Source: Streptomyces sp. C10-9-1 (lineage in GTDB: Bacteria; Actinomycetota; Actinomycetes; Streptomycetales; Streptomycetaceae). Taken from it: a stretch of DNA of 64,000 bases. Within the stretch, counting starts at the first letter, position 1. Each line of letters opens with the position of its first letter. Both the position numbers and the translations under genes were made by a program. Under the pieces are notes generated by a model. It was not told the origin of the DNA, ran no database searches, and worked only from the letters and a program-made list of their open reading frames with translations. Location of the stretch: positions 1 through 64,000 of the forward strand of contig NZ_JANHKP010000017.1 in assembly GCF_024497955.1 (NCBI RefSeq). Direction: 5' to 3'. This document shows positions 45,434 through 54,545 of this stretch, piece after piece.

Positions 45434-46417
45434 GTGAGTACGGTGTGCGTGGTGCGGGACCTGGTCAAGACGTACCCGGCCGCCCGCGGGCGCCGGGGCG
45501 CGCCGGGCACACCCGAGGTGCGGGCCACCGACGGGGTCAGCCTGGACGTCGGGGAGGGCGAGATCTTCGGCCTGCTCGGGCCCAACGGTGCCGGGAAGTC
45601 CACTCTGGTGCGCCAGCTCACCGGGCTGATGCGCCCCGACTCCGGTTCGGTCGAGCTGCTCGGCCACGACCTCGTGCGCCACCCCGAGCGCGCCTCCCGC
45701 CTCCTGGGCTACCTGGGGCAGGAGTCCACCGCGCTGGACGAGATGACCGTCTCCCTGGCGGCCGAGACCACCGGGCGCCTGCGCGGGCTCCCGGCGCCCG
45801 CCGCCCGCCGGGAGGCGGGCGGCGTCCTCGACGAGCTCGGTCTGGCCCCGCTCGCCGACCGGGCCCTGCGCCGCCTCTCCGGGGGGCAGCGCCGACTCGC
45901 CTGCTTCGCCGCCGCCCTGGTCGGCCCCCGGCCGGTGCTCGTCCTGGACGAGCCCACCACCGGCATGGACCCCGTCGCCCGGCGGGCGGTGTGGGCCGCG
46001 GTGGACCGGCGCCGCGCGGAGCACGGCGCGACCGTGCTGCTGGTCACCCACAACGTCATCGAGGCGGAGACCGTGCTCGACCGGGTCGCCGTCCTCGACC
46101 GTGGACGGGTGATCGCCTGCGACACGCCGATGGGGCTGAAGGAGCGCGTCGCGGGGGAGGTCCGGGTGGAGCTGGTCTGGCGGGCCGGCGCCCCGGTGGA
46201 GGTCCCCGAGGTGGCCGCGCTGCGGTCGCTCGCCCAGGAATCCGGGCGGCGCTGGGTCCTCAGGCTCGCCCCCGACCAGGCGCGGGCCGCCGTGGCCGCC
46301 GTCACCGGCGGGGCGGCCTTCGCCGCACTCGACGACTTCACCCTGGCCACGCCGAGCCTGGAGGACGTCTATCTCGCACTCGGCGGAGACACCACGAAAG
46401 GGCTGGTCAAGGCGTGA
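45434..46417 (+). CDS. ABC transporter ATP-binding protein
   Basis: 327-aa ATPase of the ABC-2 drug/antibiotic exporter type (DrrA/CcmA-like). Walker A GPNGAGKST (49-57), Q-loop GQEST, signature LSGGQ (148-152), Walker B VLVLDEP (D172, E173) and H-loop VTHN are all intact. A ~90-aa C-terminal extension is typical of DrrA-like proteins. The GTG start is 8 nt after TAGTCT, so a leaderless start is possible. Stop overlaps the permease GTG by 4 bp. Confidence 0.95.
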   Translation: MSTVCVVRDLVKTYPAARGRRGAPGTPEVRATDGVSLDVGEGEIFGLLGPNGAGKSTLVRQLTGLMRPDSGSVELLGHDLVRHPERASRLLGYLGQESTALDEMTVSLAAETTGRLRGLPAPAARREAGGVLDELGLAPLADRALRRLSGGQRRLACFAAALVGPRPVLVLDEPTTGMDPVARRAVWAAVDRRRAEHGATVLLVTHNVIEAETVLDRVAVLDRGRVIACDTPMGLKERVAGEVRVELVWRAGAPVEVPEVAALRSLAQESGRRWVLRLAPDQARAAVAAVTGGAAFAALDDFTLATPSLEDVYLALGGDTTKGLVKA

Positions 46418-47262
46418 GCATCGTGTCCGCTGAGTCCGCGGGCCCCCCGGGGCCGCCCGGGACCGCGCCGAGCCCGGACGCGGCGGCCGCCCCGGCGGGG
46501 CGCGCCCCCGCTCCGCTCGCGCCCGCCGCCCGGCTGCTCCCCGCGCTCGGCGCGGTCTACCGGGCCCAGCTGTCCCGCGCCCGTGTGGCGCGCATCCCGC
46601 TGCTGTTCGTCGCCACCTTCCAGTCCGTCGGGATCATGGTCCTGATGCGCGGGGTGGTGGACGGCGGTTCGGAGGCACGGGCGGTCGTCGCCGGGGCGAG
46701 CGTGCTGGTCGTCGCCTTCGTCGCGCTGAACCTGCTCGCCCAGTACTTCGGCCAGCTGCGTGCCGCCGGCGGGCTCGACCACTACGCCACGCTTCCCGTG
46801 CCGCCCGCGGCGGTGGTGCTCGGCGCGGCCGGGGCCTACGCCTCCTTCACCGTCCCCGGGACGGTGGTCACCGCCGTGGCCGGATCGGTCCTCTTCGGGC
46901 TGCCGCTGGTGCACCTGTGGGTGCTGGCGGCGGTGATCCCGCTGTCCGGGGCGGCGCTGGCCGGCCTCGGGGCGGCGCTCGGCCTCCTCGCCCCCCGCCA
47001 GGAGCTCGCCACCCTGCTCGGCCAGCTCGGCATGTCCGCGGCGCTGCTGCTCGGTGTGCTGCCCGCGGAGCGGATGCCCGGGCCCATCGCCTACGCCCGG
47101 GACCTGCTGCCCTCCACCTACGGGGTGGAGGCGCTCGCCCGCACCTTCGAGGCCCGCCCCGACTGGGGCGCCGTGGGTGTCGACCTCGCGGTCTGCGCGG
47201 CGGTGGGAGTGGTGTCCCTGGCCGTCGCCACCCTGGCCTACCGGCGGGCCGCGGTCCGGTGA
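46414..47262 (+). CDS. ABC-2 type transporter permease
   Basis: 282-aa permease partner of the preceding ATPase: a disordered Ala/Pro N-terminus (1-40) then about six hydrophobic helices, with the ABC-2 permease motif near PGPIAYARDLLPSTYGVEALARTF. GTG at 46414 overlaps the ATPase stop. Substrate unknown; such pairs commonly export drugs or lipids. Confidence 0.92.
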   Translation: MSIVSAESAGPPGPPGTAPSPDAAAAPAGRAPAPLAPAARLLPALGAVYRAQLSRARVARIPLLFVATFQSVGIMVLMRGVVDGGSEARAVVAGASVLVVAFVALNLLAQYFGQLRAAGGLDHYATLPVPPAAVVLGAAGAYASFTVPGTVVTAVAGSVLFGLPLVHLWVLAAVIPLSGAALAGLGAALGLLAPRQELATLLGQLGMSAALLLGVLPAERMPGPIAYARDLLPSTYGVEALARTFEARPDWGAVGVDLAVCAAVGVVSLAVATLAYRRAAVR

Positions 47263-47296
47263 GGCGGGGCCCCGGCGGGCCTGGCACGATGGCGGG

Positions 47297-47983
47297 GTGA
47301 CCGCACCGCTGACGCCACCCCACCGGCCTTCCTCGTCGTCCTCGTCCGGGGACGGCGATCCCTGGCGCGCCCCGGCGGGCGGCACGGTCCCGCACGGTGA
47401 GCCGTGGGGCGCGCAGGAGGACGCCGCCGAGGCCGAGGCCAAGGCCCGGGAGCTGCGCAGGGACCTCCGCGACGCGGCCGTCGTCCTGGCGGGGGTGACG
47501 GTGCTCGGTGTGGTGCTCGGGCTGCTGTGGCTGTGGCTGGCGCCGAGGGTCCCGCTGGTCTCGGACGGCGAGGCGGTGTTCCTGAGGAACACCGAGAGCG
47601 AGGAGGCCGTGGGCGCGGACGGGATGTTCGCCCTGCTGGCGGCCGGGCTGGGCGTGCTGAGCGCCGCCGCCGTCTTCCTCTTCCGCCGCCGGGGCGGCAT
47701 CGCCCTGGTCCTCGCCCTCGCCCTGGGGGGCCTGCTCGCCTCGCTGCTGGGCTGGGGCGTCGGCGTCTGGCTGGGTCCGGGCACGGATGTCGCGGAGCGC
47801 GCCCGCCAGGTGGGGGAGGGCGTCACCTTCGACGCCTATCTCCAGTTGAGGGCGAAGGGGGCGCTGCTGGCCTGGCCGCTGGCCGCGATGGTGGCCCACC
47901 TCGGGCTGACGGCGCTCTTCGGCCCGGACGATCCCGAGCCCGTCCGGGACGAGCAGCACCAGTGGCCTCCGCGGGGGGCGTGA
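47297..47983 (+). CDS. DUF2567-like membrane protein
   Basis: 228-aa protein with an N-terminal Ser/Pro-rich region, then four hydrophobic helices (about 62-86, 113-131, 136-155 and 192-212). Layout and position next to an ABC-2 pair match the actinobacterial DUF2567 family as I remember it, but I could not verify membership. GTG 47297 is 6 nt after CACGAT. Two strong terminators follow, so it ends the unit. Confidence 0.7.
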   Translation: MTAPLTPPHRPSSSSSSGDGDPWRAPAGGTVPHGEPWGAQEDAAEAEAKARELRRDLRDAAVVLAGVTVLGVVLGLLWLWLAPRVPLVSDGEAVFLRNTESEEAVGADGMFALLAAGLGVLSAAAVFLFRRRGGIALVLALALGGLLASLLGWGVGVWLGPGTDVAERARQVGEGVTFDAYLQLRAKGALLAWPLAAMVAHLGLTALFGPDDPEPVRDEQHQWPPRGA

Positions 47984-48004
47984 CGCCTTCCTCCGCGGGA
48001 GCGT

Positions 48005-48083
48005 GCGGCAGGGGCGGCCCGTCCGGGCCGCCCCTGCCGCGTCCGAGGGCCCGGGTGCCGCTTCGGCGGCGCCCGGGCCCTCG
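48005..48083 (+). terminator. tandem terminators after DUF2567-like gene
   Basis: First stem 16 bp, perfect (48005-48020 with 48025-48040, loop GTCC). Second stem 18 bp with one G-T pair and a TTCG loop (48044-48061 with 48066-48083). Only 3 bp separate them. Confidence 0.85.
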
Positions 48084-48164
48084 CGCCGTGGTGGTCGCGG
48101 GCCGTTCCCGGCGGCGGGGGCGGCGTGCTCGCGATGTCCTCTCCGCCCGGGCCCGGCGGTGCCG

Positions 48165-48211
48165 TACAGTAAAAAAATGTAACGACCGTTCAATCTTGTG
48201 CGGTCGCTCAA
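48165..48211 (+). promoter_or_regulatory. promoter/operator of MFS-TetR unit
   Basis: TACAGT (48165-48170) is a candidate -10. Overlapping the likely transcript start is ATGTAACGACCGTTCAAT (48178-48195), a pseudo-palindrome ATnnAACG-AC-CGTTnnAT with TetR-operator character. CGACCG (48183-48188) is also mirrored by CGGTCG (48201-48206). The tetR gene downstream is the natural candidate to bind here. Confidence 0.55.
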
Positions 48212-48273
48212 TTTCCTGTGCCCGACCGCCGCCCCGAACACGGCCGACGGTCCCCGACGGAACGAGGTGGCCC

Positions 48274-49539
48274 GTGGCCAACCCCTACCGCGAGCTCTTC
48301 CGCGCGCCAGGCTCGGCGGCCTTCTCCGCCGCGGCGTTCCTGGGCAGGATGCCCGTCTCCATGACCGGGATCGGCCTCGTCACGATGCTGTCCCAGCTGC
48401 GGGGCGCCTACGCGCTCGCGGGGGCCGTCTCCGCCGCCTTCACGCTCTCCACCGCGTTCTTCGGCCCCCTGGTGTCCCGGCTGGTGGACCGCCTGGGCCA
48501 GGGGCGCGTGCTGCTGCCCGCGACGGGGGTGAGCGTGCTGGGCATGGGGGCCCTGCTGCTCTGCGCCCGCTACGGGGCCCCCGTCTGGACGCTCTTCGCC
48601 TGCGCCGTCCTCGCGGGCACGCTGCCGAACATGGCGGCGATGGTCCGCGCGCGGTGGACGCACGTCCACCGCGATCCCTCGGCCCTGCACACGGCCTTCT
48701 CCCTGGAGTCGGTGGTCGACGACCTGACCTTCGTCGTGGGCCCCGCCCTGTCGGTCGCCCTGTCCACCGCGCTCTTCCCGGAGTGCGGACCGCTGGTGGC
48801 CGCTGCCCTGCTCCTCCTCGGGGTGCTGCTCCTCGTGCCCCAGAAGCGGACCGAGCCCCCCGTCCACCGCGCCGACCCCGGCGGGCAGCGCCCCGGATCG
48901 GCGATCCGATCCGGCTCGGTCCGCCTCCTCGCCGCGATCCTGGCGGCCGGCGGGGTCATCGTCGGCACGGTGGACGTGGTGAGCGTGGCCTTCGCCGAGG
49001 AGCGGGGGGCGCCCTCCGCCGCGGGGGTCGTCCTGTCCTGCTACGCCGTCGGGTCCGCGCTCTCCGGACTGGCCCTCGGCATGGCGGGAGTCACCCTCCC
49101 GCTGCCCCGGCTGCTGCTCGCGGGCGCCCTGGGGACGGCCCTGACCACGCTGCCCCTGGTGCTGTCCGACGGGATCGCCACGCTCTCCGCCTCCGTCTTC
49201 CTCGCCGGACTGTTCTTCGCGCCCATGATGATCGTCGTCATGCGCCTGGTGGAGCGGACCGTTCCCCCGGCGCAGCTGACGGAGGGGATGACCTGGGCGA
49301 TCACGGGGCTGGGCGTCGGGGTGGGCCTGGGTGCTGCCGTGTCGGGGGCGATGGTGGACCGCCACGGTCCCGCGGGCGGCTTCGCCGTGGCGATCGCCGC
49401 GGGCGCCGCCGTGGCGGTCCTCGCCTCCTGCTCCGTGCGGCCCCTCACCCGGCGTCTCGACGCCCGGTCCGCCGGGGCCGCCCCGGCCCCGGCCGAGGCG
49501 CCCGGGGCCGCGGCGTGCACCGGGGACGCGCGATCGTGA
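48274..49539 (+). CDS. MFS transporter
   Basis: 421-aa major facilitator with about 12 membrane helices; the loop motif after helix 2 reads LVSRLVDRLGQGRVL (a degenerate motif A). Its C-terminus is Ala/Pro-rich. Likely drug or metabolite exporter under control of the TetR gene 58 bp downstream. GTG 48274; the frame continues upstream only as shadow of other genes. Confidence 0.88.
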   Translation: MANPYRELFRAPGSAAFSAAAFLGRMPVSMTGIGLVTMLSQLRGAYALAGAVSAAFTLSTAFFGPLVSRLVDRLGQGRVLLPATGVSVLGMGALLLCARYGAPVWTLFACAVLAGTLPNMAAMVRARWTHVHRDPSALHTAFSLESVVDDLTFVVGPALSVALSTALFPECGPLVAAALLLLGVLLLVPQKRTEPPVHRADPGGQRPGSAIRSGSVRLLAAILAAGGVIVGTVDVVSVAFAEERGAPSAAGVVLSCYAVGSALSGLALGMAGVTLPLPRLLLAGALGTALTTLPLVLSDGIATLSASVFLAGLFFAPMMIVVMRLVERTVPPAQLTEGMTWAITGLGVGVGLGAAVSGAMVDRHGPAGGFAVAIAAGAAVAVLASCSVRPLTRRLDARSAGAAPAPAEAPGAAACTGDARS

Positions 49540-49597
49540 CCCCGGGGTGCGCGGGGTATCGTCCGGGGAGACGTACGCCGGAACGCGGGGGACCCAG

Positions 49598-50155
49598 GTG
49601 AGCGAGCCGACCACCGACGGGCGCCGCATCAAGGGCGAGCGCCGCAGACAGGAGCTGATCGAGGCCACCGTCCGCGTGGTCGCGCGCGAGGGAGTGGCCG
49701 GGGTCAGCCACCGCGCCGTCGCCCGGGAGGCCGGTCAGCCCCCCACCGCGGCGGCCTACTACTTCACGAGCATCGACGACCTGCTCACCGCCGCCCTCAC
49801 CCGCTGCCTGCGCGAGGACGCCGCGCGGATGCGCGCGCTGGCGGAGGAGACGGGCGGCTCCGAGGCCGGGCTGCGGGCGCTGGCCGAGCTGATGTGCTCC
49901 GTCGTCGCCGGCCCCGAGCACCTGCTGGCCGAGTACGAGCTGTACCTGCTCGCGGCCCGGCGTCCGGAGCTGCGCGGGCCGGCCCGTGACTGGATCTCCG
50001 CGGTGGCGGACTTCGGCCGCTGCTACACCGACGACCCGGTGCGGCTGCGGATCCTGCCCGGTGTCGTCGACGGCCTGCTGATGCAGGCCCTGCTCACCGA
50101 CTGGCAGCCCACCGCCGAGGAGTTCACCGAGGTGCTGCGGACCGTCCTGCTCTGA
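49598..50155 (+). CDS. TetR-family transcriptional regulator
   Basis: 185-aa repressor. The N-terminal HTH is clear (ATVRVVAREGVAGVSHRAVAREAGQPPTAAAYYFTSIDDLLTAAL, about 22-65). The C-terminal ligand domain is divergent. GTG 49598. It follows an MFS gene on the same strand, the usual arrangement of an exporter with its own regulator; autoregulation at 48178-48195 is inferred. Confidence 0.92.
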   Translation: MSEPTTDGRRIKGERRRQELIEATVRVVAREGVAGVSHRAVAREAGQPPTAAAYYFTSIDDLLTAALTRCLREDAARMRALAEETGGSEAGLRALAELMCSVVAGPEHLLAEYELYLLAARRPELRGPARDWISAVADFGRCYTDDPVRLRILPGVVDGLLMQALLTDWQPTAEEFTEVLRTVLL

Positions 50156-50246
50156 GGCCGGCGACGGCCCGGGGCGGGACGGGGCGGGACGGGTCCCGAC
50201 GGTCGCGCCCTGCCCCGGGCGGGACGGGCCCGGGCGCCGCGCGGGC

Positions 50247-50744
50247 CTACGACCGGGCGATGGGCGCCAGTACGGCCGAGGTGAGCGACCGCAGGCTGTC
50301 CGGGGCGAGCTCCACCTCCAGCCCGCGCCGTCCCGCGGAGACGCAGATCGTCTCGTGCGCCCCGGCCGAGGCGTCCAGCACCGTCGGCAACCGCCTGCGC
50401 TGGCCCAGCGGCGAGATCCCGCCGCGGACGTACCCCGTGCTGCGCTCCGCGGCCGCGGGGTCGGCCATGGCCGCCCGCTTGCCGCCGACCGCGGCGGCCA
50501 GGGCCTTCAGGTCGAGCTGCCCGGCCACCGGGACCACGGCGACGGTCAGCGCCCCGTCCACGTCCGCGACCAGGGTCTTGAAGACCCTCTCGGGGGAGAC
50601 GCCGAGGGCCGCGGCGGCCTCCTCGCCGTAGGAGGGCGAGGCCGGGTCGTGCTCGTAGGAGTGCAGGGTGAAGGCCGCCCCGGCCGCGGTGAGGGCCACC
50701 GTCGCGGGCGTCCCCCCGGACTGCCTCTTCGTCTTCTTCGCCAC
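50247..50744 (-). CDS. YbaK/EbsC-family aminoacyl-tRNA deacylase
   Basis: 165-aa protein of the YbaK (Cys-tRNA-Pro deacylase) type, trans-editing mischarged tRNA. Characteristic blocks: GEEAAAALGVSPERVFKTLV, LTVAVVPVAGQLDLKALAAAVGGKRAAMADP and the TGYVRGGISPLG loop. GTG 50744. Confidence 0.92.
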   Translation of the reverse strand: MAKKTKRQSGGTPATVALTAAGAAFTLHSYEHDPASPSYGEEAAAALGVSPERVFKTLVADVDGALTVAVVPVAGQLDLKALAAAVGGKRAAMADPAAAERSTGYVRGGISPLGQRRRLPTVLDASAGAHETICVSAGRRGLEVELAPDSLRSLTSAVLAPIARS

Positions 50745-50774
50745 GTGCCGTGCTCCTCGCGTGTCCGTCCCGCG

Positions 50775-51515
50775 TCAGTTGGGGCTCGTCGGCTGCCGGG
50801 TCAGCTCGACCGCGGGCAGCGACGGCAGGTGGCGGAGCACCGCCGTCTCGGAGCGCAGCAGCGCGAGCTCCTCCCGCAGCCGCGTCGCCGTGTCCGGCGC
50901 CTGGAGCAGCCGCTGCTTGGCCGGGGTGTCGAGCACCGCCGCCGCGGCGACCAGGTAGGAGACCACGGAGGGCTCGTCGGGGAGTTCGGCCCCGGTCGAC
51001 AGGGACCGCTCACGTGCTCCGGCCAGCCGCTGCTGGTACGTGCGGAAGGCCCGCAGCACCCCCTCCGCCAGCGCTTCCGCGCCGTCGCCCGCGGCCTCCG
51101 GGATCTCCTCCAGCTCGGCGGTGAGGTAGGGGCCGTCGGCGTCGACGGAGAGCAGCCTCACCCGGGTGGTCCCGGTGGCCAGCACCTCGAAGGTGCCGTC
51201 CGGGCGCTCGCGGACGGTCGCCGCGTCGGCGATGCAGCCCACGCGGTGGAAGGCCTGGAGGGGGTCGGCGCCGAACCCGGCGGCGGGACCGCGCTCGACC
51301 ACCGCGGTCGGGTCGGGCAGCCCGGGGGAGGTCGGCGCGACCTCCCGCCCGTCGCGGATGGCGACCACGGCGAAGCGCCGGGGTTCCGACTCGTCCGTCT
51401 TCAGCAGCTCGCGCATCATGGCGCGATATCGCTCCTCGAAGACGTTCAGGGGCAGCACGAGGCCCGGGAACAGCACCGAGTTCAACGGGAAGAGCGGCAG
51501 GCGAACGGTGGTCAC
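50775..51515 (-). CDS. Lon N-terminal-domain (LON substrate-binding) protein
   Basis: 246-aa protein made of the Lon protease substrate-recognition domain only: LPLFPLNSVLFPGLVLPLNVFEERYRAMM at the start, then the beta-rich and helical parts, with no AAA or protease domain. Stand-alone LON proteins are common in actinobacteria; function unknown. GTG 51515; the frame continues upstream to 51704 within the next gene's shadow. Confidence 0.88.
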   Translation of the reverse strand: MTTVRLPLFPLNSVLFPGLVLPLNVFEERYRAMMRELLKTDESEPRRFAVVAIRDGREVAPTSPGLPDPTAVVERGPAAGFGADPLQAFHRVGCIADAATVRERPDGTFEVLATGTTRVRLLSVDADGPYLTAELEEIPEAAGDGAEALAEGVLRAFRTYQQRLAGARERSLSTGAELPDEPSVVSYLVAAAAVLDTPAKQRLLQAPDTATRLREELALLRSETAVLRHLPSLPAVELTRQPTSPN

Positions 51516-51520
51516 AGCGG

Positions 51521-52546
51521 TCAAGCGTAATGGCCGCCGGATCCGGCGCGGACCCCGCGCAGCGGGATTCCGCAGGCGACCTCGATCCGCACCCCGTCGC
51601 GTGCCCTCAGGAACTGCCCCAGCGGATCGTCGGTCACCGAGGACCAGGGGAAGGACGTGGCGTACGGCCCGATGCGACGGAACTGCTCCAGGGCGTCCCG
51701 CCACCGCCCCCGGGTGACCAGGACGTGGGCGAGCAGGTTGCGGACCTCGGCGGGCCAGGGGTCACCGGGCGCGTAGCCCGCGGAGACCTCGATGGCGAGG
51801 TCGGCGGCCGCCTCGATCCGCTCGCGCTGCACCGAGGTGGCGGGCTCGCCCGCGAGCAGCTGGGTGAAGGCGGCCCGGGCGGGCAGGGCGCGGACGAGGG
51901 AGCCGGGCAGACTGTCGGCGGCCGCCCGCTCCGCGAAGTCGAAGCACTCGCGGTGCGAGCCGTACCACTGGGCGGACAGGTAGGTGAGCGCCGAGACATG
52001 GCAGCCGTAGTGGTGCGGGGAGCGGCGGACCGCCTCCTCCCAGAGGGCCTCGAACGCGCCGTGCGGAGCGTGGGTGCCCCGGGCGTGGTCCAGCGCGAGG
52101 CGCCAGGGCACCGGGTCGGCGGACTCGGCCCGGGCCGCCGCGTCGATCAGCGGGCCCACCTCGCGCAGCCGCTCCGCGTGTGCCGGCGACACCCAGGCGC
52201 GGTCCACGGCGAGCTGCGCCTTGAGCAGCAGCGCGTCCGGGTCGCGGGGCGCGGAGGCGAGCCAGTCCGCCAGCCAGCCGTCCCGGCTGCGGGCGAAGGC
52301 GGACAGCCGCCTCACGTAGCGGTCCCGGTTCTCCCACTCGGCCGAGACCCGGGTGGCGGCCAGCAGCGAGGCCGCCCCCTCGTACGCCCCCCGGGCCGCC
52401 GCCACCAGCGCCGGACCGAGCCGGTCGTCGGGGGCGTCGAGCAGGACCGACGCGTCGGGCACCAGTCCGTCGGACAGCCGGGGCGTGTGCCGGATCATGC
52501 GGGCGGTGCGCACCGCGGAGCGAAGCAATGACATGGTGCGGACCAT
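51521..52546 (-). CDS. uncharacterised helical-repeat protein
   Basis: 341-aa soluble protein, not recognised. Composition is Ala/Arg/Leu-rich with periodic aromatic/Ala helices suggestive of TPR-like repeats (e.g. ALEQFRRIGPYA, EVRNLLAHVLVTRGRWRDAL). ATG 52546; ATG 52534 is also possible. Ends 5 bp before the LON-domain gene, so probably co-transcribed with it. Confidence 0.75.
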   Translation of the reverse strand: MVRTMSLLRSAVRTARMIRHTPRLSDGLVPDASVLLDAPDDRLGPALVAAARGAYEGAASLLAATRVSAEWENRDRYVRRLSAFARSRDGWLADWLASAPRDPDALLLKAQLAVDRAWVSPAHAERLREVGPLIDAAARAESADPVPWRLALDHARGTHAPHGAFEALWEEAVRRSPHHYGCHVSALTYLSAQWYGSHRECFDFAERAAADSLPGSLVRALPARAAFTQLLAGEPATSVQRERIEAAADLAIEVSAGYAPGDPWPAEVRNLLAHVLVTRGRWRDALEQFRRIGPYATSFPWSSVTDDPLGQFLRARDGVRIEVACGIPLRGVRAGSGGHYA

Positions 52547-52666
52547 TGAAAGACGCAGGTGAACACCGCGCCAGAGGGCATATGTAAGGATTCCGTAGCG
52601 GCCGGAAGGTTGTCCGGCATCAGGTCAAGAGACGGTAAAGAACGGGTCCCGTGCGTCGCTCCGGTC

Positions 52667-54271
52667 TCACCCGCGCCGCAGGAGCCGGGACGCACCGGCG
52701 GCCACGGTGGTCGCCAGGATCCACCCCAGTAACACCAGGGAGGCCGCGCCCCACTGCCAGGTGCCCTCCAGCCTCCAGTAGCCCTCCTGGCCGAGATTGA
52801 CCACCGGGATCAGCAGGTCCAGCGCGTACAGCGAGGGGTTCCACGCGGGGTGCTCGTCCTGCTTGATCGGCTCCGGTTCGACCCGGGCGAAGGCCAGCGC
52901 GCCCGCCGCCCACAGCACCGCCATCCACAGCGCCGCGCGCCCGGGGCGGTAGCCGTAGGCCACCGTCCAGTCCTGGAGGTGGCCCCACAGCTTGCCGGCC
53001 AGCGGCAGCGTCTCGCGCCGTCGGCGCTGCTTGGCCAGCAGCACCTCCCGGGCGTCGGCGTCCTCGCCGCTGTTGCGCAGCACCGTGGCCAGCCGCTCGT
53101 ACGGCTCGGGCGAGTACTCCGGCGTGGCCGAGGCCACCCACTCCAGGCGCCGGGACAGCGGGAACTCCTCCTGCGGGACCAGGTTCTCGTAGACGAAGCC
53201 GCCCATCGCCAGGCCGCCCGGCCCCGGCCAGCTCGCCGCCAGGTCGACCAGGGTCACCACCTTGGCGCCGTTGAGCACGACCCGGCCCTCCTCCGGGCGC
53301 TCCGCGTTGAACCGGAGCTCCGGCACGGTGATCCGCCGGAGCGAGAGCTCCTCGCGCGGCCCGAGGACGAAGCGCGCCCCGTTGAGGTCCACCGCGTCGC
53401 CGAAGCGCCCGTCGTCCAGGCGCACCCCGCCGTGGCACTCGAAGGGCTGGAGCCGCGAACCGCGGGCCGCTCCCGCGACTCCGGTGCGGATGCCGAAGGG
53501 CGGGGTGGCGCCCTGGTCGCCGGTGGCCTCGCTCACCCAGGCCCCGGTCAGGTAGAGGGTCCGCTCCACGCTCAGCTGCGGCGCGTTGAGCGCGCGGCGG
53601 TCGCCCGCGGCCCGCAGCCGGCTGCCCCGCAGGCTCAGGGACACGCCCACCTTCGCCCCGCGCAGGCTGACCTCCCCGTAGCTCTCGACGAGCTCGGCCT
53701 GGAGGTCCTGGGCCACCGCGAGGCCGTCCGCGGTGATCGCCCGTCCGCGCCGGTCCGGCCGCACATGGACCTGGTTGAGCAGCAGGTCCGTGCCGATCTG
53801 CGCGTCGGTGAGGCGGATGCCGTGCTCGACACGGCAGCGCGGCAGGTGCAGGTCCCCCTCGGTGCGCAGCCGCGCCGCCTCGATCCGGGGGATGGCGCAG
53901 CTGATCAGGCGCATGGTGGCCAGATGCGCCTCCGGCATCAGCAGCTCGCTCTCGAAGCGGCACCCGTGGAGTTCGACGTAGGGCGAGATCGTGCCGCCCG
54001 CGAGCTTCAGGGTGCCGGTGATCTGCAGGCCGCGCAGTTTCAGGGCCGCGACCCGGCCTGGTCTCGGCTCCGGCCCGTTGAGCAGGAGACGGGCGACGAC
54101 GGAGGCCCGGACGATGCGTTCCGGCCCCCAGGGGAAGGGGGAGAAGGGGTTGTTCTGAAGGGGATCGGTGTCGCTCAGGTCGAACGTTCTGCCGTTCCGA
54201 TAGGCGTTCCACATGGCTGCTTCGGCCGGGCTCACTCCCTCCGGAGGCCCGCCGTCCAGCGGCTCGGTCAA
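52667..54271 (-). CDS. membrane protein with pentapeptide-repeat-like body
   Basis: 534-aa protein. The N-terminal ~400 residues contain many short ALxLRGxxI/GTLxLxG-type units, suggesting a right-handed beta-helix of the pentapeptide-repeat kind, though no strict A(D/N)LXX array is seen. Two helices close to the C-terminus (GRAALWMAVLWAAGALAF and GAASLVLLGWILATTVAAGA) anchor it. The TTG at 54271, with GGAGGGG 5 nt upstream, is my preferred start; GTG 54235 is the alternative. An upstream frame to 54592 is basic and unlikely. Confidence 0.7.
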   Translation of the reverse strand: MTEPLDGGPPEGVSPAEAAMWNAYRNGRTFDLSDTDPLQNNPFSPFPWGPERIVRASVVARLLLNGPEPRPGRVAALKLRGLQITGTLKLAGGTISPYVELHGCRFESELLMPEAHLATMRLISCAIPRIEAARLRTEGDLHLPRCRVEHGIRLTDAQIGTDLLLNQVHVRPDRRGRAITADGLAVAQDLQAELVESYGEVSLRGAKVGVSLSLRGSRLRAAGDRRALNAPQLSVERTLYLTGAWVSEATGDQGATPPFGIRTGVAGAARGSRLQPFECHGGVRLDDGRFGDAVDLNGARFVLGPREELSLRRITVPELRFNAERPEEGRVVLNGAKVVTLVDLAASWPGPGGLAMGGFVYENLVPQEEFPLSRRLEWVASATPEYSPEPYERLATVLRNSGEDADAREVLLAKQRRRRETLPLAGKLWGHLQDWTVAYGYRPGRAALWMAVLWAAGALAFARVEPEPIKQDEHPAWNPSLYALDLLIPVVNLGQEGYWRLEGTWQWGAASLVLLGWILATTVAAGASRLLRRG

Positions 54272-54487
54272 TGCCGCCCCTCCGATTCGTTGGCTCGTAC
54301 AGCTGTTCTTCCCGCTCCGTGACGGCCTGAACGCTAGTGGTGATGGTCGTCGCCCGGGAAACAGGATGGCCAGATCACGCCGCTGGGGGAGCCGGTACCG
54401 CCGTGGGGTCCGGTGCTCCAGGGGCGGAGGCGACACGCGGGGCGCGGCGCGCGACGCCCCCGCCCACCGGGCGCTGTGGCGACGTTG

Positions 54488-54506
54488 CGTATCAGCCACT
54501 GATACG
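54488..54506. promoter_or_regulatory. 19-bp perfect palindrome upstream of hisD
   Basis: CGTATCAG-CCA-CTGATACG, with 8-bp perfect arms, ends 39 bp before the hisD GTG. If GAGAAT (54533-54538) is the -10, the dyad lies just upstream of the -35 zone. It has the form of an operator for the histidine operon. Confidence 0.7.
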
Positions 54507-54545
54507 GGAGACGGACGCCTCGGGCCGTCTGCGAGAATTGACCGC

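Noticed and set aside
50174..50240. repeated GGGCGGGACGG between tetR and ybaK
   Set aside because: Three imperfect copies in very GC-rich, convergent sequence; more likely low-complexity than a functional repeat.
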